In this document: one piece after another, positions 49,981 through 58,616 of the stretch
How positions within the stretch are numbered: the stretch's first letter is position 1
Layout of the letters: every line of letters starts with the position of its first letter
From: Mycobacterium sp. EPa45
Lineage (GTDB): Bacteria > Actinomycetota > Actinomycetes > Mycobacteriales > Mycobacteriaceae
Direction of reading: 5' to 3'
DNA length: 64,000 nucleotides
Assembly: GCF_001021385.1 (NCBI RefSeq)
Contig: NZ_CP011773.1
Coordinates: 3,410,001 to 3,474,000 of the forward strand
Translations under genes and position numbers: made by a program
The notes under the pieces: model-generated
What the model saw: the letters and a program-made list of their open reading frames with translations, nothing else
What the model was told of the DNA's origin: nothing
The model's database searches: none

Positions 49981-50805
49981 GTGCCCGAGGTAACCCGCCG
50001 CCAGTTCGTGATCGGGTTGTTCGCCTCGGCCGGACTTGTCGGCGCATCCAGCGCAATCGCGATGTCGCAGGCGCCTGCGCCGTTGGCCGCCAAGGCTCCC
50101 CCGCCGCCGATCGGCGCGGCACCGCTGCTGCCCCCGCCGCCGGTGACGGCGCGAATCCCGTTGCCGGGTGGCGGTGAGCTGACCAGGATCCCCGGCAAGG
50201 GGGATCTGCTGGCGCTCACCGTCGATGACGGCGTGGATTCCGACGTGGTCCGCCTTTATACGCAACTGGCCAAGGACACCGGGATCCGGCTGACATTCTT
50301 CGTCAACGGGGTCTACGACTCCTGGCGGGACAATGCCGCCCTGCTGCGACCGCTGGTGGATTCCGGCCAGATCCAGCTCGGCAACCACACCTGGTCACAT
50401 CCGGACCTCACCACGCTGACCAAGGAACAGGTCGCCGACCAGTTGCAGCGCAACGACCGATTCCTGCGCAACACATTCGGTACCGACGCCACACCGTACT
50501 TCCGCCCGCCCTACGGCAATCACAACGATGCCGTCGACGCGGTGGCCGCCGACCTGGGATACCGGGTTCCCACCCTGTGGGCGGGTTCGCTGGCCGACTC
50601 CACCCCGGTTGCCGAGGACTTCATCGTGAAGATGGCCGACCAGTACTTCATTCAGCAGAACATCGTGATCGGGCACCTCAACCACCCGCCGGTCACCCAC
50701 GTCTTTCCCGCACTGGTCGACGTCATCCGGTCACGCAACCTGCGCACGGTCACTCTCAACGATGTGTTCCTACAGCCGGAGATCCCGCACGTCACGTCCG
50801 CGTAG
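49981..50805 (+). CDS. Tat-exported polysaccharide deacetylase (NodB domain)
   Basis: The 274-residue protein begins with a twin-arginine signal (VTRRQFVIGLFASAGLVG) followed by a Pro/Ala-rich linker. The NodB/CE4 domain has Asp82-Asp83 in LTVDDGVDS, metal ligands His136 and His140 in GNHTWSHPDL, and RPPYGNHND. CE4 enzymes remove N- or O-acetyl groups from peptidoglycan, chitin or other glycans, so cell-wall modification is likely. GTG 49981 gives a normal Tat start; longer open sequence upstream is the antisense of neighbouring genes. The 3' end overlaps the SRPBCC gene by 14 bp. Confidence 0.85.
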   Translation: MPEVTRRQFVIGLFASAGLVGASSAIAMSQAPAPLAAKAPPPPIGAAPLLPPPPVTARIPLPGGGELTRIPGKGDLLALTVDDGVDSDVVRLYTQLAKDTGIRLTFFVNGVYDSWRDNAALLRPLVDSGQIQLGNHTWSHPDLTTLTKEQVADQLQRNDRFLRNTFGTDATPYFRPPYGNHNDAVDAVAADLGYRVPTLWAGSLADSTPVAEDFIVKMADQYFIQQNIVIGHLNHPPVTHVFPALVDVIRSRNLRTVTLNDVFLQPEIPHVTSA

Positions 50806-51202
50806 CGGCCAGAGTTTCGATGCGCCGCAACGCAATTGCGCACACAGCAGCGTACGGCGCGGCCCATATCGGCACCTCGAACCAGGCCCGGCAGCCACCC
50901 GGCGCCGACTCGACGCCGTGAGCGGTGGCCGGCACCCCGACGACCGACCACGCCCACCGTCGTCCCGCATCGAACTCGGTGACCGTGAACGGCACGCTGA
51001 CGCCGGGTAGCGCCCACACCCGTCCGGTCGACCCGGCTGTGAGCTGCTTGCCACCGTCATCGAGTGCGGCCCCGCTGATCGTCGGGCCCCATCGCGGCCA
51101 GGCATCCAGATCGACTAGCACGCTCCAGACCGCTTCAGGCGGAGCCTCGATAGCGCGATCCACCCGCACCATGGGCAGCCGAAGTCGCACACCTGAGCCC
51201 AT
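50792..51202 (-). CDS. SRPBCC-family protein (polyketide cyclase/START-like)
   Basis: The 136-residue SRPBCC fold starts with VRVDRAIEAPPEAVWSVLVD and contains PRWGPTISGAALD and VTEFDAGRRWAWSV. Such domains bind hydrophobic ligands; no catalytic residue is clear. TAGCGT lies 7 nt before ATG 51202 (leaderless). The gene is divergent from a second SRPBCC gene with only 37 bp between starts, so the two promoters must overlap. Confidence 0.7.
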   Translation of the reverse strand: MGSGVRLRLPMVRVDRAIEAPPEAVWSVLVDLDAWPRWGPTISGAALDDGGKQLTAGSTGRVWALPGVSVPFTVTEFDAGRRWAWSVVGVPATAHGVESAPGGCRAWFEVPIWAAPYAAVCAIALRRIETLAATRT

Positions 51203-51209
51203 GGCTGAA

Positions 51210-51232
51210 ACGCTACGCCTGCTGCATAGGAT
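51210..51232. promoter_or_regulatory. Bidirectional promoter for two divergent SRPBCC genes
   Basis: Minus-strand TAGCGT (51215-51210) is 7 nt from ATG 51202, and plus-strand TAGGAT (51227-51232) is 7 nt from ATG 51240. Both -10 boxes face outward in a 37-bp gap. Confidence 0.55.
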
Positions 51233-51239
51233 CAGCGTC

Positions 51240-51695
51240 ATGGAAGGCTCCGTGACAGTGCACATGGCCGCACCGGCCGACAAGATCTGGAATGTCATCT
51301 CCGACATCACCAGGACCGGCGAGTTCTCGCCGGAGGTGTTCGAGTCTGAGTGGCTCGGCGGCGCCACCGGTCCCGCACTGGGCGCGAAGTTCCGCGGCCA
51401 CGTGCGCCGCAACGAGATCGGCCCGGTGTACTGGACCACCTGCCGCGTCACCGCCTGCGAACCCGGACGCGAATTCGGCTTCGCCGTCCTGGCCGGCGAC
51501 AAAGTGGTCAACAACTGGCACTACCGGCTGGACCCACAAGGTGACGGCACCGACGTGACGGAGTCCTTCCGGCTCGCCGACTTCCCCGGGGTGCGGCTCT
51601 TCGAGTTGTTCGGCGGGCAGCTGCGGGTCCGCCGCAACAAGCGAGACATGCGCACCACACTGGAACGGATCAAGAAGGTCGTGGAGAAGGACTGA
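51240..51695 (+). CDS. SRPBCC-family protein
   Basis: The 151-residue START-like domain has VTVHMAAPADKIWNVISDIT, SPEVFESEWLGGATGPALGA, GREFGFAVLAGDKVVNNWHY and a basic C-terminal helix (RNKRDMRTTLERIKKVV). It belongs to the SRPBCC superfamily of ligand-binding proteins, and its ligand is unknown. ATG 51240 is supported by TAGGAT 7 nt upstream. It differs from its divergent neighbour and is not a recent duplicate. Confidence 0.72.
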   Translation: MEGSVTVHMAAPADKIWNVISDITRTGEFSPEVFESEWLGGATGPALGAKFRGHVRRNEIGPVYWTTCRVTACEPGREFGFAVLAGDKVVNNWHYRLDPQGDGTDVTESFRLADFPGVRLFELFGGQLRVRRNKRDMRTTLERIKKVVEKD

Positions 51696-51736
51696 ATCGT
51701 CGCCACACCTGCCGGTCCGTTTGATAGAACCGGTGC

Positions 51737-52240
51737 ATGGGTCGGTGGTCACACGAGGAAATCGCGTCGGCGTTCGAGGAACACAAGCAGGTTGTCGTCG
51801 GTATCGCCGACAGCTGGGACTGGTCGCGATTCGCCGACCAGTTCACCGAAGACGCCACCTACGTCGAACATTCCTACGGGACGTTCCATGGCCGGGAAGC
51901 GATCCGCACGTGGATCGTCAACACCATGAACACATTTCCCGGCAACGAGATGCCCTGGTTCCCCTCGACTTGGCATTCGATCGATGTGGACAAGGGTTGG
52001 GTGATCTGCGAGTTCCAGAATCGGATGCGCGATCCCGGCGACGGCAGCATCCATGAGGAGCCGAACATCTCGGTGCTCAAGTACGCCGGCGACGGGCTGT
52101 GGAGTTACGAGGAAGACGCATACAACCCGATGAATTTCATGCCGATGGTGCGCGGCTACATCGAAGCGTCGAAGAAGCTGGGCACCATTTCCGATGATGC
52201 GGTGGTTTTCGCCCGCAACATGGGATGGGATCTGGCCTGA
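51737..52240 (+). CDS. SnoaL/NTF2-like protein
   Basis: The 167-residue SnoaL-type alpha+beta cone has IASAFEEHKQVVVGIADSWD, FTEDATYVEHSYGTFHGREA and WHSIDVDKGWVICEFQNRMR. A roughly 35-residue C-terminal helical extension follows. Homologues are often annotated as ketosteroid-isomerase-like proteins; the catalytic identity is not clear. It lies 41 bp after an SRPBCC gene on the same strand and may be cotranscribed with it. It converges with a 62-residue gene whose stop is 1 bp away. Confidence 0.7.
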   Translation: MGRWSHEEIASAFEEHKQVVVGIADSWDWSRFADQFTEDATYVEHSYGTFHGREAIRTWIVNTMNTFPGNEMPWFPSTWHSIDVDKGWVICEFQNRMRDPGDGSIHEEPNISVLKYAGDGLWSYEEDAYNPMNFMPMVRGYIEASKKLGTISDDAVVFARNMGWDLA

Positions 52241-52241
52241 G

Positions 52242-52430
52242 TCAGTCCGGGCTACCTTCGCTGTCGTCGAAGAAGCTCCACTCACCGTCGTGCTCGACTT
52301 CCATGCGCCAGCCCAATTCAGAGTTGTCCGCTTTGGAATCGACGAACCAGGCGTGGGCGTCCTCGGCGCTCTCGATGTCCTTCGTGTCGACGACGTCGCC
52401 CTTGGGGTTGATCACGCGATAGGTTGCCAT
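52242..52430 (-). CDS. Small acidic hypothetical protein
   Basis: The 62-residue acidic protein has a compact beta-alpha-beta appearance (TYRVINPKGDVVDTKDIES, EDAHAWFVDSKADNSELGWR, EHDGEWSFFDDS). There are no cysteines, signal or known motif. ATG 52430 lacks a strong ribosome site. It lies 29 bp downstream of the threonine-synthase-like gene on the same strand and probably belongs to the YoaK-threonine synthase transcript. The composition is unlike shadow frames, which supports it as real. Confidence 0.6.
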   Translation of the reverse strand: MATYRVINPKGDVVDTKDIESAEDAHAWFVDSKADNSELGWRMEVEHDGEWSFFDDSEGSPD

Positions 52431-52459
52431 GCTTCATTGCTTCCCCGCGTGAGCGCAGT

Positions 52460-53572
52460 TCAATCGCCCGGATGCTTGAGACCCGCGCCGCACAGTGGAA
52501 GCACCATGTCGCCTCCTGCCAAGAAATCATTGAGCCGCCGCCAGTTCGACTCTGATCGGCCGGGCGCGGCGACGGCGGCGGCGTAGCAGACCGCTGCCGT
52601 CGGCTCGACGAACAAGCCCTCCCGCGCCAACGCATGACGCCCGGCGACGATCGCGTCGTCGTCGACGGTGACGATCGTGCCGCCGCAGGCCCGAACCGCC
52701 GCCAGGATCTGTTCGGCGCGCGGCGGTGCGGTGATCGCGATGCCCTCGGCCACCGTCGGCGCGGCAGCGTATTCCGTGCCCTCCCATACCGCGCCCTCCC
52801 ATACCGCGCCCTCCCATACCGCCGCCAGCGGTGCGCAGCCGGCCGCCTGAACCGCGAACAGCGCCGGCATCCGGTCCGCGAGCCCGGCCGCGACGAGTTC
52901 GGCGAACGCCAGATAACAGCCCAGCAGCAGAGTGCCGTTGCCGACCGGGACCAGCACCCCCGACGGCAGGCGGCGTCCGTTCTGCTGCCAGATCTCGTAG
53001 CCGTAGGTCTTCACACCGTGCATGAAGTACGGGTGGTAGACGTGGCTGGCGTAGAACATGCCGGGGAGCGCGGCGATGTCCATTGCCGCAGCGGCGGTAT
53101 CGGCCCGGCTGCCCGGTACCAGGGTCAGGGTGGCGCCGTGCGCCCGGATCTGGGCGAGCTTTTCCGGTGAGGTCGACGCCGGAACCAGCACCTCGCAGTC
53201 GATGCCGGCCCTGGCGAAATAGGCCGCGGCCGCCGTACCGGCATTGCCGCTGCTGTCCACCACGGCCCTGCCGACGCGCAGCTCCGCGGCCAACGCTGCC
53301 AGCACCACTGCTCCGCGGTCCTTGAAAGACAAGGTGGGACTGAGGAATTCGAGCTTGAACCGAACGCTCGGCAGGGTCTGCGACGGGATCATCGGGGTGT
53401 TGCCCTCACCCAGCGTGATCGATCGACCCACCGGCACCGGCAGGACTGACTGCGCAGTGGGCCGCCACGTGCGCGTCACGTCGAGCAATCCCCCACACGC
53501 ACATCGCCACACCAGCTCGGCGACGTCGAATTCGCGCCCACACGAGCGGCATTGCAGCGGCGGCAGATTCAT
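52460..53572 (-). CDS. Threonine-synthase-like PLP enzyme with zinc-ribbon N-terminus
   Basis: The 370-residue fold-type II PLP enzyme has an N-terminal Cys4 zinc ribbon (LQCRSCGREF, WRCACGGLLD). The threonine-synthase core follows: GEGNTPMIPS, PLP-lysine Lys84 in LSFKDRGAVV, SSGNAG and VPVGNGTLLLG. It may make threonine from phosphohomoserine or act on another beta/gamma substrate; thrB and hom are not adjacent. Three VWEGA units encoded by a 15-bp tandem repeat (52778-52822) expand a surface loop. ATG 53572 overlaps the upstream yoaK stop by 4 nt. Confidence 0.8.
   Translation of the reverse strand: MNLPPLQCRSCGREFDVAELVWRCACGGLLDVTRTWRPTAQSVLPVPVGRSITLGEGNTPMIPSQTLPSVRFKLEFLSPTLSFKDRGAVVLAALAAELRVGRAVVDSSGNAGTAAAAYFARAGIDCEVLVPASTSPEKLAQIRAHGATLTLVPGSRADTAAAAMDIAALPGMFYASHVYHPYFMHGVKTYGYEIWQQNGRRLPSGVLVPVGNGTLLLGCYLAFAELVAAGLADRMPALFAVQAAGCAPLAAVWEGAVWEGAVWEGTEYAAAPTVAEGIAITAPPRAEQILAAVRACGGTIVTVDDDAIVAGRHALAREGLFVEPTAAVCYAAAVAAPGRSESNWRRLNDFLAGGDMVLPLCGAGLKHPGD
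52778..52822. repeat. In-frame 15-bp tandem repeat, three copies
   Basis: GCCCTCCCATACCGC is repeated three times without mismatch inside the threonine-synthase-like gene, encoding VWEGA units. Copy number change would keep the frame, so it is a potential length-variable locus. Confidence 0.9.
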
Positions 53573-54237
53573 GGCTCGATCCCCTTGCGCTCATCGACGA
53601 CGAACAGGATCAGCGTGACGAACAACACCGCCGCGGGGATCCAGATTGCGTGCACGCTCCACGCCCGGGTGGCGAAGGCACCGATCACCGCGCCGCCGGT
53701 GAAGGACACGGTCAGCCAGACGTACGTGGTGAACGCCTGCCGCGCTGTGGAATCGCGGTCCACGAAGCCGGTATAACCACTTTCCACCAGGCGCATCAAG
53801 TTGCCGGTGGTTGCCACCGGCAGATACACGAAATCACCGATATTCCGGAACAACCCGATCTGCATTGCCGCGACGAATGAGATGGGCACCGTCACATAGC
53901 TGTGCGCGACGGTGGTCGGTACGAAACCGATCGTGAACAGGACAACGGCCTGCAGCAGCATGGTCCAGCGCATCGGGTGCTTGAGATACCGCTCCACCCG
54001 GCCCGACTTGAGATGCGATGCCAGCCCCACGCCGGCGAAGAACGCGAGCAGCGGCCAGACATGCGCAAGCGCCCCGGTGAGATTGCGGTGACTCATGTTG
54101 AGCGCGAACAAGATGACGTTGGCTGTCTGCACGTTCGCGAACACCCCGCCACGGGCCAGGTAGGTGTAGGCGTCCAGGAAGCCGTTTGCCAGCGTGAGCA
54201 GCAAGCCGAAACGCAGTGTCGTCGAGGTGCGCGTCAT
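53569..54237 (-). CDS. YoaK/DUF1275-family membrane protein
   Basis: The 222-residue integral membrane protein has about six helices and the DUF1275 signature near the start (LTLANGFLDAYTYLARGGVF then NVQTANVILFALNMS). A second conserved block is FRNIGDFVYLPVATTGNLMR. The transport or other function of this family is not established. It is coupled by a 4-nt ATGA overlap to the threonine-synthase-like gene. It is divergent from CYP124 over 99 bp. Confidence 0.82.
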   Translation of the reverse strand: MTRTSTTLRFGLLLTLANGFLDAYTYLARGGVFANVQTANVILFALNMSHRNLTGALAHVWPLLAFFAGVGLASHLKSGRVERYLKHPMRWTMLLQAVVLFTIGFVPTTVAHSYVTVPISFVAAMQIGLFRNIGDFVYLPVATTGNLMRLVESGYTGFVDRDSTARQAFTTYVWLTVSFTGGAVIGAFATRAWSVHAIWIPAAVLFVTLILFVVDERKGIEP

Positions 54238-54336
54238 CGTGGCAGCAAGCTTGCCTGAATACGGAAATGATCACGAGCGCAGGAGGCGAGAATCTACTGT
54301 CGTACTGACCGCAGCACGACGACGGAACGGATCCGC

Positions 54337-55617
54337 ATGGGCATCGCCACTCGAATCAATGGTCAGCAGCCACCCGAGATGCCCCTCGAAGACATCAATC
54401 TGGGCACCTTCGAGTTCTGGGGCATGGACGATTCGCTGCGCGACGGCGCATTCGCGACCCTTCGCCGCGAGGCCCCGATCAAGTTCTTCGGTGAGGTGGA
54501 GTTCGAGGGTATCGAGCCGGGCCCCGGCCATTGGGCCCTGACCAAGCTCGACGATGTCTTCTACGCCAGCCGCCATCCGGAGATCTTCAGTTCCTACCCC
54601 AATATCACCATCGGCGACCAGATCCCCGAGGTCGCCGAGTACTTCGGCTCGATGATCGCGCTGGACGACCCGCGGCATGCCCGGCTGCGCAACATCGTGC
54701 GCAGCGCCTTCACCCCGAAGGTGGTGGCCCGCACCGAGGAGTCGGTGCGCGACCGCGCGCAGCAACTCGTGTCGGCGATGATCGCCAACCACCCGGACGG
54801 CAACGCCGAACTGGTGACCGAGCTGTCCGGCCCGCTGCCGTTGCAGGTCATCTGCGACATGATGGGCATCCCCGAAGAAGACCACGACCGGATCTTCCAT
54901 TGGACCAACATCATTCTGGGCTTCGGCGACCCCGACCTGACCACCGATTTCGACGAGTTCCTCAAAGTGGCCTTCGACATCGGCGCCTACGCCACCGCCC
55001 TCGCCGAGGATCGGCGGGTCAACCCCCGTGAAGACCTGACGACCGCGCTGGTGGCCGCCGAGGTCGACGGGGAGCGGCTGACGTCGGCCGAGATCGCGTC
55101 GTTCTTCATCCTGCTGGCCGTCGCAGGTAACGAGACCACCCGCAACGCCATCAGCCACGGGGTTCTGGCGCTGACCCGCTATCCCGAGCAGCGCCAGATC
55201 TGGTGGGACAACTTCGAGGACGTCAGCGGTACCGCGGTCGAGGAGGTGGTGCGGTGGGCGTCGCCGGTGATCTACATGCGCCGCACGGTCACCCGTGACG
55301 TCGAGCTCAGCGGCGTCACGATGGCCGAGGGCGACAAGGTGACCATGTGGTACGCCTCGGCCAACCGTGACGAAGACAAGTTCGCCAACCCGTGGCTCTT
55401 CGATGTCACCCGCACCCCCAACCATCATGTCGGGTTCGGCGGCGGTGGTGCGCACTTCTGCCTGGGCGCCAATCTGGCCCGCCGCGAGATCGCCGTGGTG
55501 TTCTCCGAACTGCACCGTCGCATGCCGGACATCGCGGTGACCGAAGAGCCGTCGATGCTGCTTTCGGCGTTCATCCATGGCATCAAGCGGCTGCCGGTCA
55601 GCTGGTCGCCTGCCTGA
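54337..55617 (+). CDS. cyp124: CYP124-family methyl-branched lipid omega-hydroxylase
   Basis: The 426-residue P450 closely follows CYP124A1: DGAFATLRREAPIKF, DDVFYASRHPEIFSSYPNIT, FHWTNIILGFGDPDLTTDF, I-helix LAVAGNETTRNAISHG, haem loop GFGGGGAHFCLGANLARRE with Cys375, and FIHGIKRLPVSW. CYP124 hydroxylates the terminal carbon of methyl-branched lipids, including isoprenoids and the cholesterol side chain, and overlaps functionally with CYP125. I see no KstR box upstream. CYP140 follows 41 bp later on the same strand with its own -10 box. Confidence 0.92.
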   Translation: MGIATRINGQQPPEMPLEDINLGTFEFWGMDDSLRDGAFATLRREAPIKFFGEVEFEGIEPGPGHWALTKLDDVFYASRHPEIFSSYPNITIGDQIPEVAEYFGSMIALDDPRHARLRNIVRSAFTPKVVARTEESVRDRAQQLVSAMIANHPDGNAELVTELSGPLPLQVICDMMGIPEEDHDRIFHWTNIILGFGDPDLTTDFDEFLKVAFDIGAYATALAEDRRVNPREDLTTALVAAEVDGERLTSAEIASFFILLAVAGNETTRNAISHGVLALTRYPEQRQIWWDNFEDVSGTAVEEVVRWASPVIYMRRTVTRDVELSGVTMAEGDKVTMWYASANRDEDKFANPWLFDVTRTPNHHVGFGGGGAHFCLGANLARREIAVVFSELHRRMPDIAVTEEPSMLLSAFIHGIKRLPVSWSPA

Positions 55618-55645
55618 GGTTGTGGCGCGCACCGCGGCACCCTCG

Positions 55646-55651
55646 TAGCGT
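55646..55651 (+). promoter_or_regulatory. -10 box of a leaderless cyp140 promoter
   Basis: TAGCGT is followed by GATGAGC and then ATG 55659 (7-nt spacing). This makes ATG 55659 a better start than ATG 55653. Confidence 0.5.
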
Positions 55652-55658
55652 GATGAGC

Positions 55659-56969
55659 ATGAAGCAGCGGGTGCACTGGTTGGTGATGCACGGCGTGATC
55701 CGAGCGGTGGCCAGCGTGGCGGCCCGGCGCGGCGACCCGCAGGCCCGGATGGCATTCGACCCGACGGTGCGCACCGACCCGGTCTCGTTCATCGAGGAGA
55801 TGCGTCCTGCGGGCCCGATGATCCCCACCCGCCTGGGTTTCCTCACCCTCGACCACGCGGTGGCGCACGAGTTGCTGCGGTCCGACGATTTCCGGGTGAT
55901 CATTCTCGGCGGCAATCTGCCCAAGCCGCTGCGATGGGTGGAGCGACACACCCGTGACGACCTGCTGCACCCCCTGCGCCCGCCGTCACTGCTGGCCGTC
56001 GAGCCACCGGAGCACACCCGCTATCGCAAGACCGTCTCGTCGGTGTTCACCTCGCGTGCGGTGGCCGCGCTGCGCGACCGGGTCGAGGAGACCGCCGCTG
56101 ATCTGCTCGACGGCTTGTCGGACGGACCGGGCGTCGTCGACATCGTCGACCGGTACTGCTCGCAGCTGCCCGTCGCGATCATCGGCGACATTCTCGGCGT
56201 GCCGGATGCCGACCGCCCGCGGATTCTGGAGTTCGGCGAACTCGCCGCACCCAGCCTGGACGTCGGGTTGTCCTGGTCGCAGTACCAGCGGGTGCAGGCC
56301 GGCCTCGCCGGCTTCAACCGGTGGCTGTCCGCGCACCTTCGCCACCTGCGCGAGCACCCGGGTGACGATCTGATGAGCCAGCTGATCGCCGCGTCCGAGG
56401 ACGGTCAGTACCTCGACGAGACCGAGCTGCAGGGCGTCGCCGGTCTGGTGCTCGCCGCCGGATTCGAGACCACAGTGAACCTGCTGGGCAATGGAATTCG
56501 GTTGCTGCTGAACTCCCCTGATCAGCTTGCCCGGTTGCGCGAAGATCCGTCGCTGTGGCCGAACGCGGTCGAAGAGATTCTCCGCCTCGAGTCGCCGGTG
56601 CAGTTGTCGGCACGCATCGCGCTGCGCGACACCGAGGTTGCCGGCGCCACCGTGCGGGCCGGCGATATGGTGGCGATCTATCTCGCCGCCGCCAACCGCG
56701 ACCCGGCCGTGTTCGACGACCCGCACCGCTTCGATGTTGCCCGGCCGAATGCCGGTAAGCACCTTGCCTTTTCCGGTGGACGGCACTTCTGCCTCGGGGC
56801 GGCGCTGGCGCGCGCCGAGGGCGAGGTGGGCCTGCGCCGGTTCTTCACGCACTTCCCCGAGGCGCGGTTGGCCGGGCTCGGCAGCCGCCGCGACACCCGG
56901 GTGCTGCGTGGGTGGGCCGAACTACCGGTCAGCCTGGGTGCGCCCGGGCTGATCTCCTCGCGCGACTGA
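55659..56969 (+). CDS. cyp140: CYP140-family cytochrome P450
   Basis: The 436-residue P450 closely matches CYP140A of mycobacteria: HWLVMHGVIRAVASV, LLRSDDFRV, HPLRPPSLLAVEPPEHTRYR, FGELAAPSLDVG, I-helix LVLAAGFETTVNLLGNGIR, ExxR in EEILRLESPV, haem loop FSGGRHFCLGAALARAEGE with Cys378, and SRRDTRVLRGW. The substrate of CYP140 is unknown. The protein begins MKQRVHW as in M. tuberculosis. The last 48 bp overlap the convergent coiled-coil gene. Confidence 0.9.
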   Translation: MKQRVHWLVMHGVIRAVASVAARRGDPQARMAFDPTVRTDPVSFIEEMRPAGPMIPTRLGFLTLDHAVAHELLRSDDFRVIILGGNLPKPLRWVERHTRDDLLHPLRPPSLLAVEPPEHTRYRKTVSSVFTSRAVAALRDRVEETAADLLDGLSDGPGVVDIVDRYCSQLPVAIIGDILGVPDADRPRILEFGELAAPSLDVGLSWSQYQRVQAGLAGFNRWLSAHLRHLREHPGDDLMSQLIAASEDGQYLDETELQGVAGLVLAAGFETTVNLLGNGIRLLLNSPDQLARLREDPSLWPNAVEEILRLESPVQLSARIALRDTEVAGATVRAGDMVAIYLAAANRDPAVFDDPHRFDVARPNAGKHLAFSGGRHFCLGAALARAEGEVGLRRFFTHFPEARLAGLGSRRDTRVLRGWAELPVSLGAPGLISSRD

Positions 56970-57338
56970 TTCGGCGCGCTCGCCGTCGGAGACCCGGGGG
57001 TCGAGCGAGTCGGCCTCCTGCGCGCGCTGGTCGAGGTCTTCGCGATGGGCGGAGGCCTCGGTGCGATGCTTTTCGGCGTGCTCCTGCAGGCGGGCCGCCT
57101 CGGCTGCCTTGGCCTCCGCTTCGGCTTGCGCCGCACGGGCTTTCGCAGCGGTTTCGGCAGCCAATGCCTCACGGCGCTGCACCTTGACGTGGTCCTCGCG
57201 GACCCCTTCGCGGATCTCGTCGGCCTTCGCGACACGGCGGCTGATCTGCCGCTTGCGGCCAACCCAGACAAGGGCGGCGACGACGATCAGCGCGGCGATG
57301 ACGGCGATAACGATCCACACGACATTGTTCGAGGCCAT
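56922..57338 (-). CDS. Membrane-anchored coiled-coil protein
   Basis: The 138-residue protein has one N-terminal transmembrane helix (VVWIVIAVIAALIVVAALVW). A basic hinge (GRKRQISRR) and a long charged coiled coil of about 80 residues rich in Ala, Glu, Gln and Arg follow. It presumably sits at the inner face of the membrane and dimerises. The function is unknown. The C-terminal tail overlaps the end of CYP140 on the other strand, where composition constraints may be shared. GAAGGAGCC precedes ATG 57338. Confidence 0.65.
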   Translation of the reverse strand: MASNNVVWIVIAVIAALIVVAALVWVGRKRQISRRVAKADEIREGVREDHVKVQRREALAAETAAKARAAQAEAEAKAAEAARLQEHAEKHRTEASAHREDLDQRAQEADSLDPRVSDGERAESVARGDQPGRTQADR

Positions 57339-57377
57339 GCTGGCTCCTTCAGTGAGCGGGCCGCTGATGCGGCACCG

Positions 57378-58517
57378 TCAATTCACGGCGTTCCCGTCGC
57401 GGCCCCCTGCCAAACCGCCCAGCGCCGTCAGCATGCCCGCCGCCGACCGTGGCCAGGTGAAAGTCTCGGCACGCCGACGAGCGCAATACCGCCGCTGCTG
57501 CTCGGGACGGCCGATGACACCGGCGACGGCCGCGGCGATCGCCTGCGGATCATTGTCCGCACATGCGCCGCTGTCAGAAGTCAGGATCTCGGTCAGTGCG
57601 GAGGTGCGCGACACCACCGCCGGTGTACCACAAGCCAGCGCCTCCAACGCAGCCAAGCCGAACGTCTCGTGCGGGCCGGGCGCCAGGGCGACGTCGGCGG
57701 AGGCCAGCAGGGTGGCAACGGCGTTTCGCGAGTCGATGAAACCGGTGAAGTCGACCGGCAGGCGCGCGGCCTGTCGCTGCAGGCGCGCCCGCATCGGTCC
57801 ATCGCCGGCGATCACCAGTCGGGCATCGACACCCGAATCACGAAGGGCGGCAAGCGCATCGATACTTCGGTCGGCGCGTTTCTCGACCGACAGCCGGCCG
57901 CAGTGCACCAGCAGAACCTGGTCCGGGGCGGCCCAGCGGTTGCGGGTTCGGGTGCAGAACCGGTTGGGATGGAACATGTCCAGGTCCACACCCAGCGGCA
58001 CGGTCATCACGTTGGTGGCGCCGATGCGGTCGAACTCTTCTCGGGCAAAGCTGGTGGTACACAGCACTGTGTCGTAGTTCGCCGCGGTGCGTCGGTTGGC
58101 CATGTCGGCGATCCGGCGCGCCAGCGGCCTTGGCATGACCTGACCGGTCAACCGGTCCAGCCGCTCATGGGAGATCATCACGGTGGTGACACCCTGCCGT
58201 GCGCCCCATCCACCCAGCGAGCGCAGGGTGAACCGGTCGGACACTTCGATCGCGTCGGGTGCCAACCGTTCCAGCAGCGCGGTCACCGGGGCGGGCATCA
58301 CCGCCCGGTATCCACCGGTGAAGGGAATGTGCCTGGCGGGCACAGTGATTCGGGTGACACCGCTCGGCAACGCGGCGCGGGCACCCGTCGCTCCCGGCAC
58401 GATCAGGAAGACTTCGTGCCCCGCCGCGCAGTATTCCGCGCCCAGCCGGTCGACCGCCGTGCGCAGGCCACCCGAGCGTGGACCGTAGAAGTTCGCGACC
58501 TGCGCGACCCTCATCAT
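57378..58517 (-). CDS. mgtA: GT4 glycosyltransferase MgtA (mannosyltransferase, formerly PimB)
   Basis: The 379-residue GT4/GT-B glycosyltransferase begins MRVAQVANFYGPRSGGLRT and contains VMISHERLDRLTGQ, VPLGVDLDMFHP, VHCGRLSVEKRADRSIDAL, VIAGDGPMRARL and the donor-binding FGLAALEALACGTP. It matches M. tuberculosis Rv0557 (MgtA). That enzyme mannosylates a glucuronosyl-diacylglycerol acceptor using GDP-mannose at the inner membrane and was earlier reported as PimB. ATG 58517 or 58514 starts the protein. It follows the coiled-coil gene on the same strand. Confidence 0.88.
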   Translation of the reverse strand: MMRVAQVANFYGPRSGGLRTAVDRLGAEYCAAGHEVFLIVPGATGARAALPSGVTRITVPARHIPFTGGYRAVMPAPVTALLERLAPDAIEVSDRFTLRSLGGWGARQGVTTVMISHERLDRLTGQVMPRPLARRIADMANRRTAANYDTVLCTTSFAREEFDRIGATNVMTVPLGVDLDMFHPNRFCTRTRNRWAAPDQVLLVHCGRLSVEKRADRSIDALAALRDSGVDARLVIAGDGPMRARLQRQAARLPVDFTGFIDSRNAVATLLASADVALAPGPHETFGLAALEALACGTPAVVSRTSALTEILTSDSGACADNDPQAIAAAVAGVIGRPEQQRRYCARRRAETFTWPRSAAGMLTALGGLAGGRDGNAVN

Positions 58518-58603
58518 GGCCGTATCCGACCTTGCTGCGGTGTGCACATGGCGACCCCAGCGCTTCCGCGTCCTGAACACGCGGTGAACAGCCCCGATTG
58601 GAC

Positions 58604-58609
58604 TAGCGT
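58604..58609 (+). promoter_or_regulatory. -10 box of a leaderless promoter for the nitroreductase-family gene
   Basis: TAGCGT is followed by TGACCAC and then GTG 58617 (7-nt spacing). Confidence 0.45.
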
Positions 58610-58616
58610 TGACCAC

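Noticed and set aside
57045-58616. Extension of the nitroreductase-family frame
   Set aside because: It is antisense to mgtA and the coiled-coil gene; the family similarity starts at 58617.
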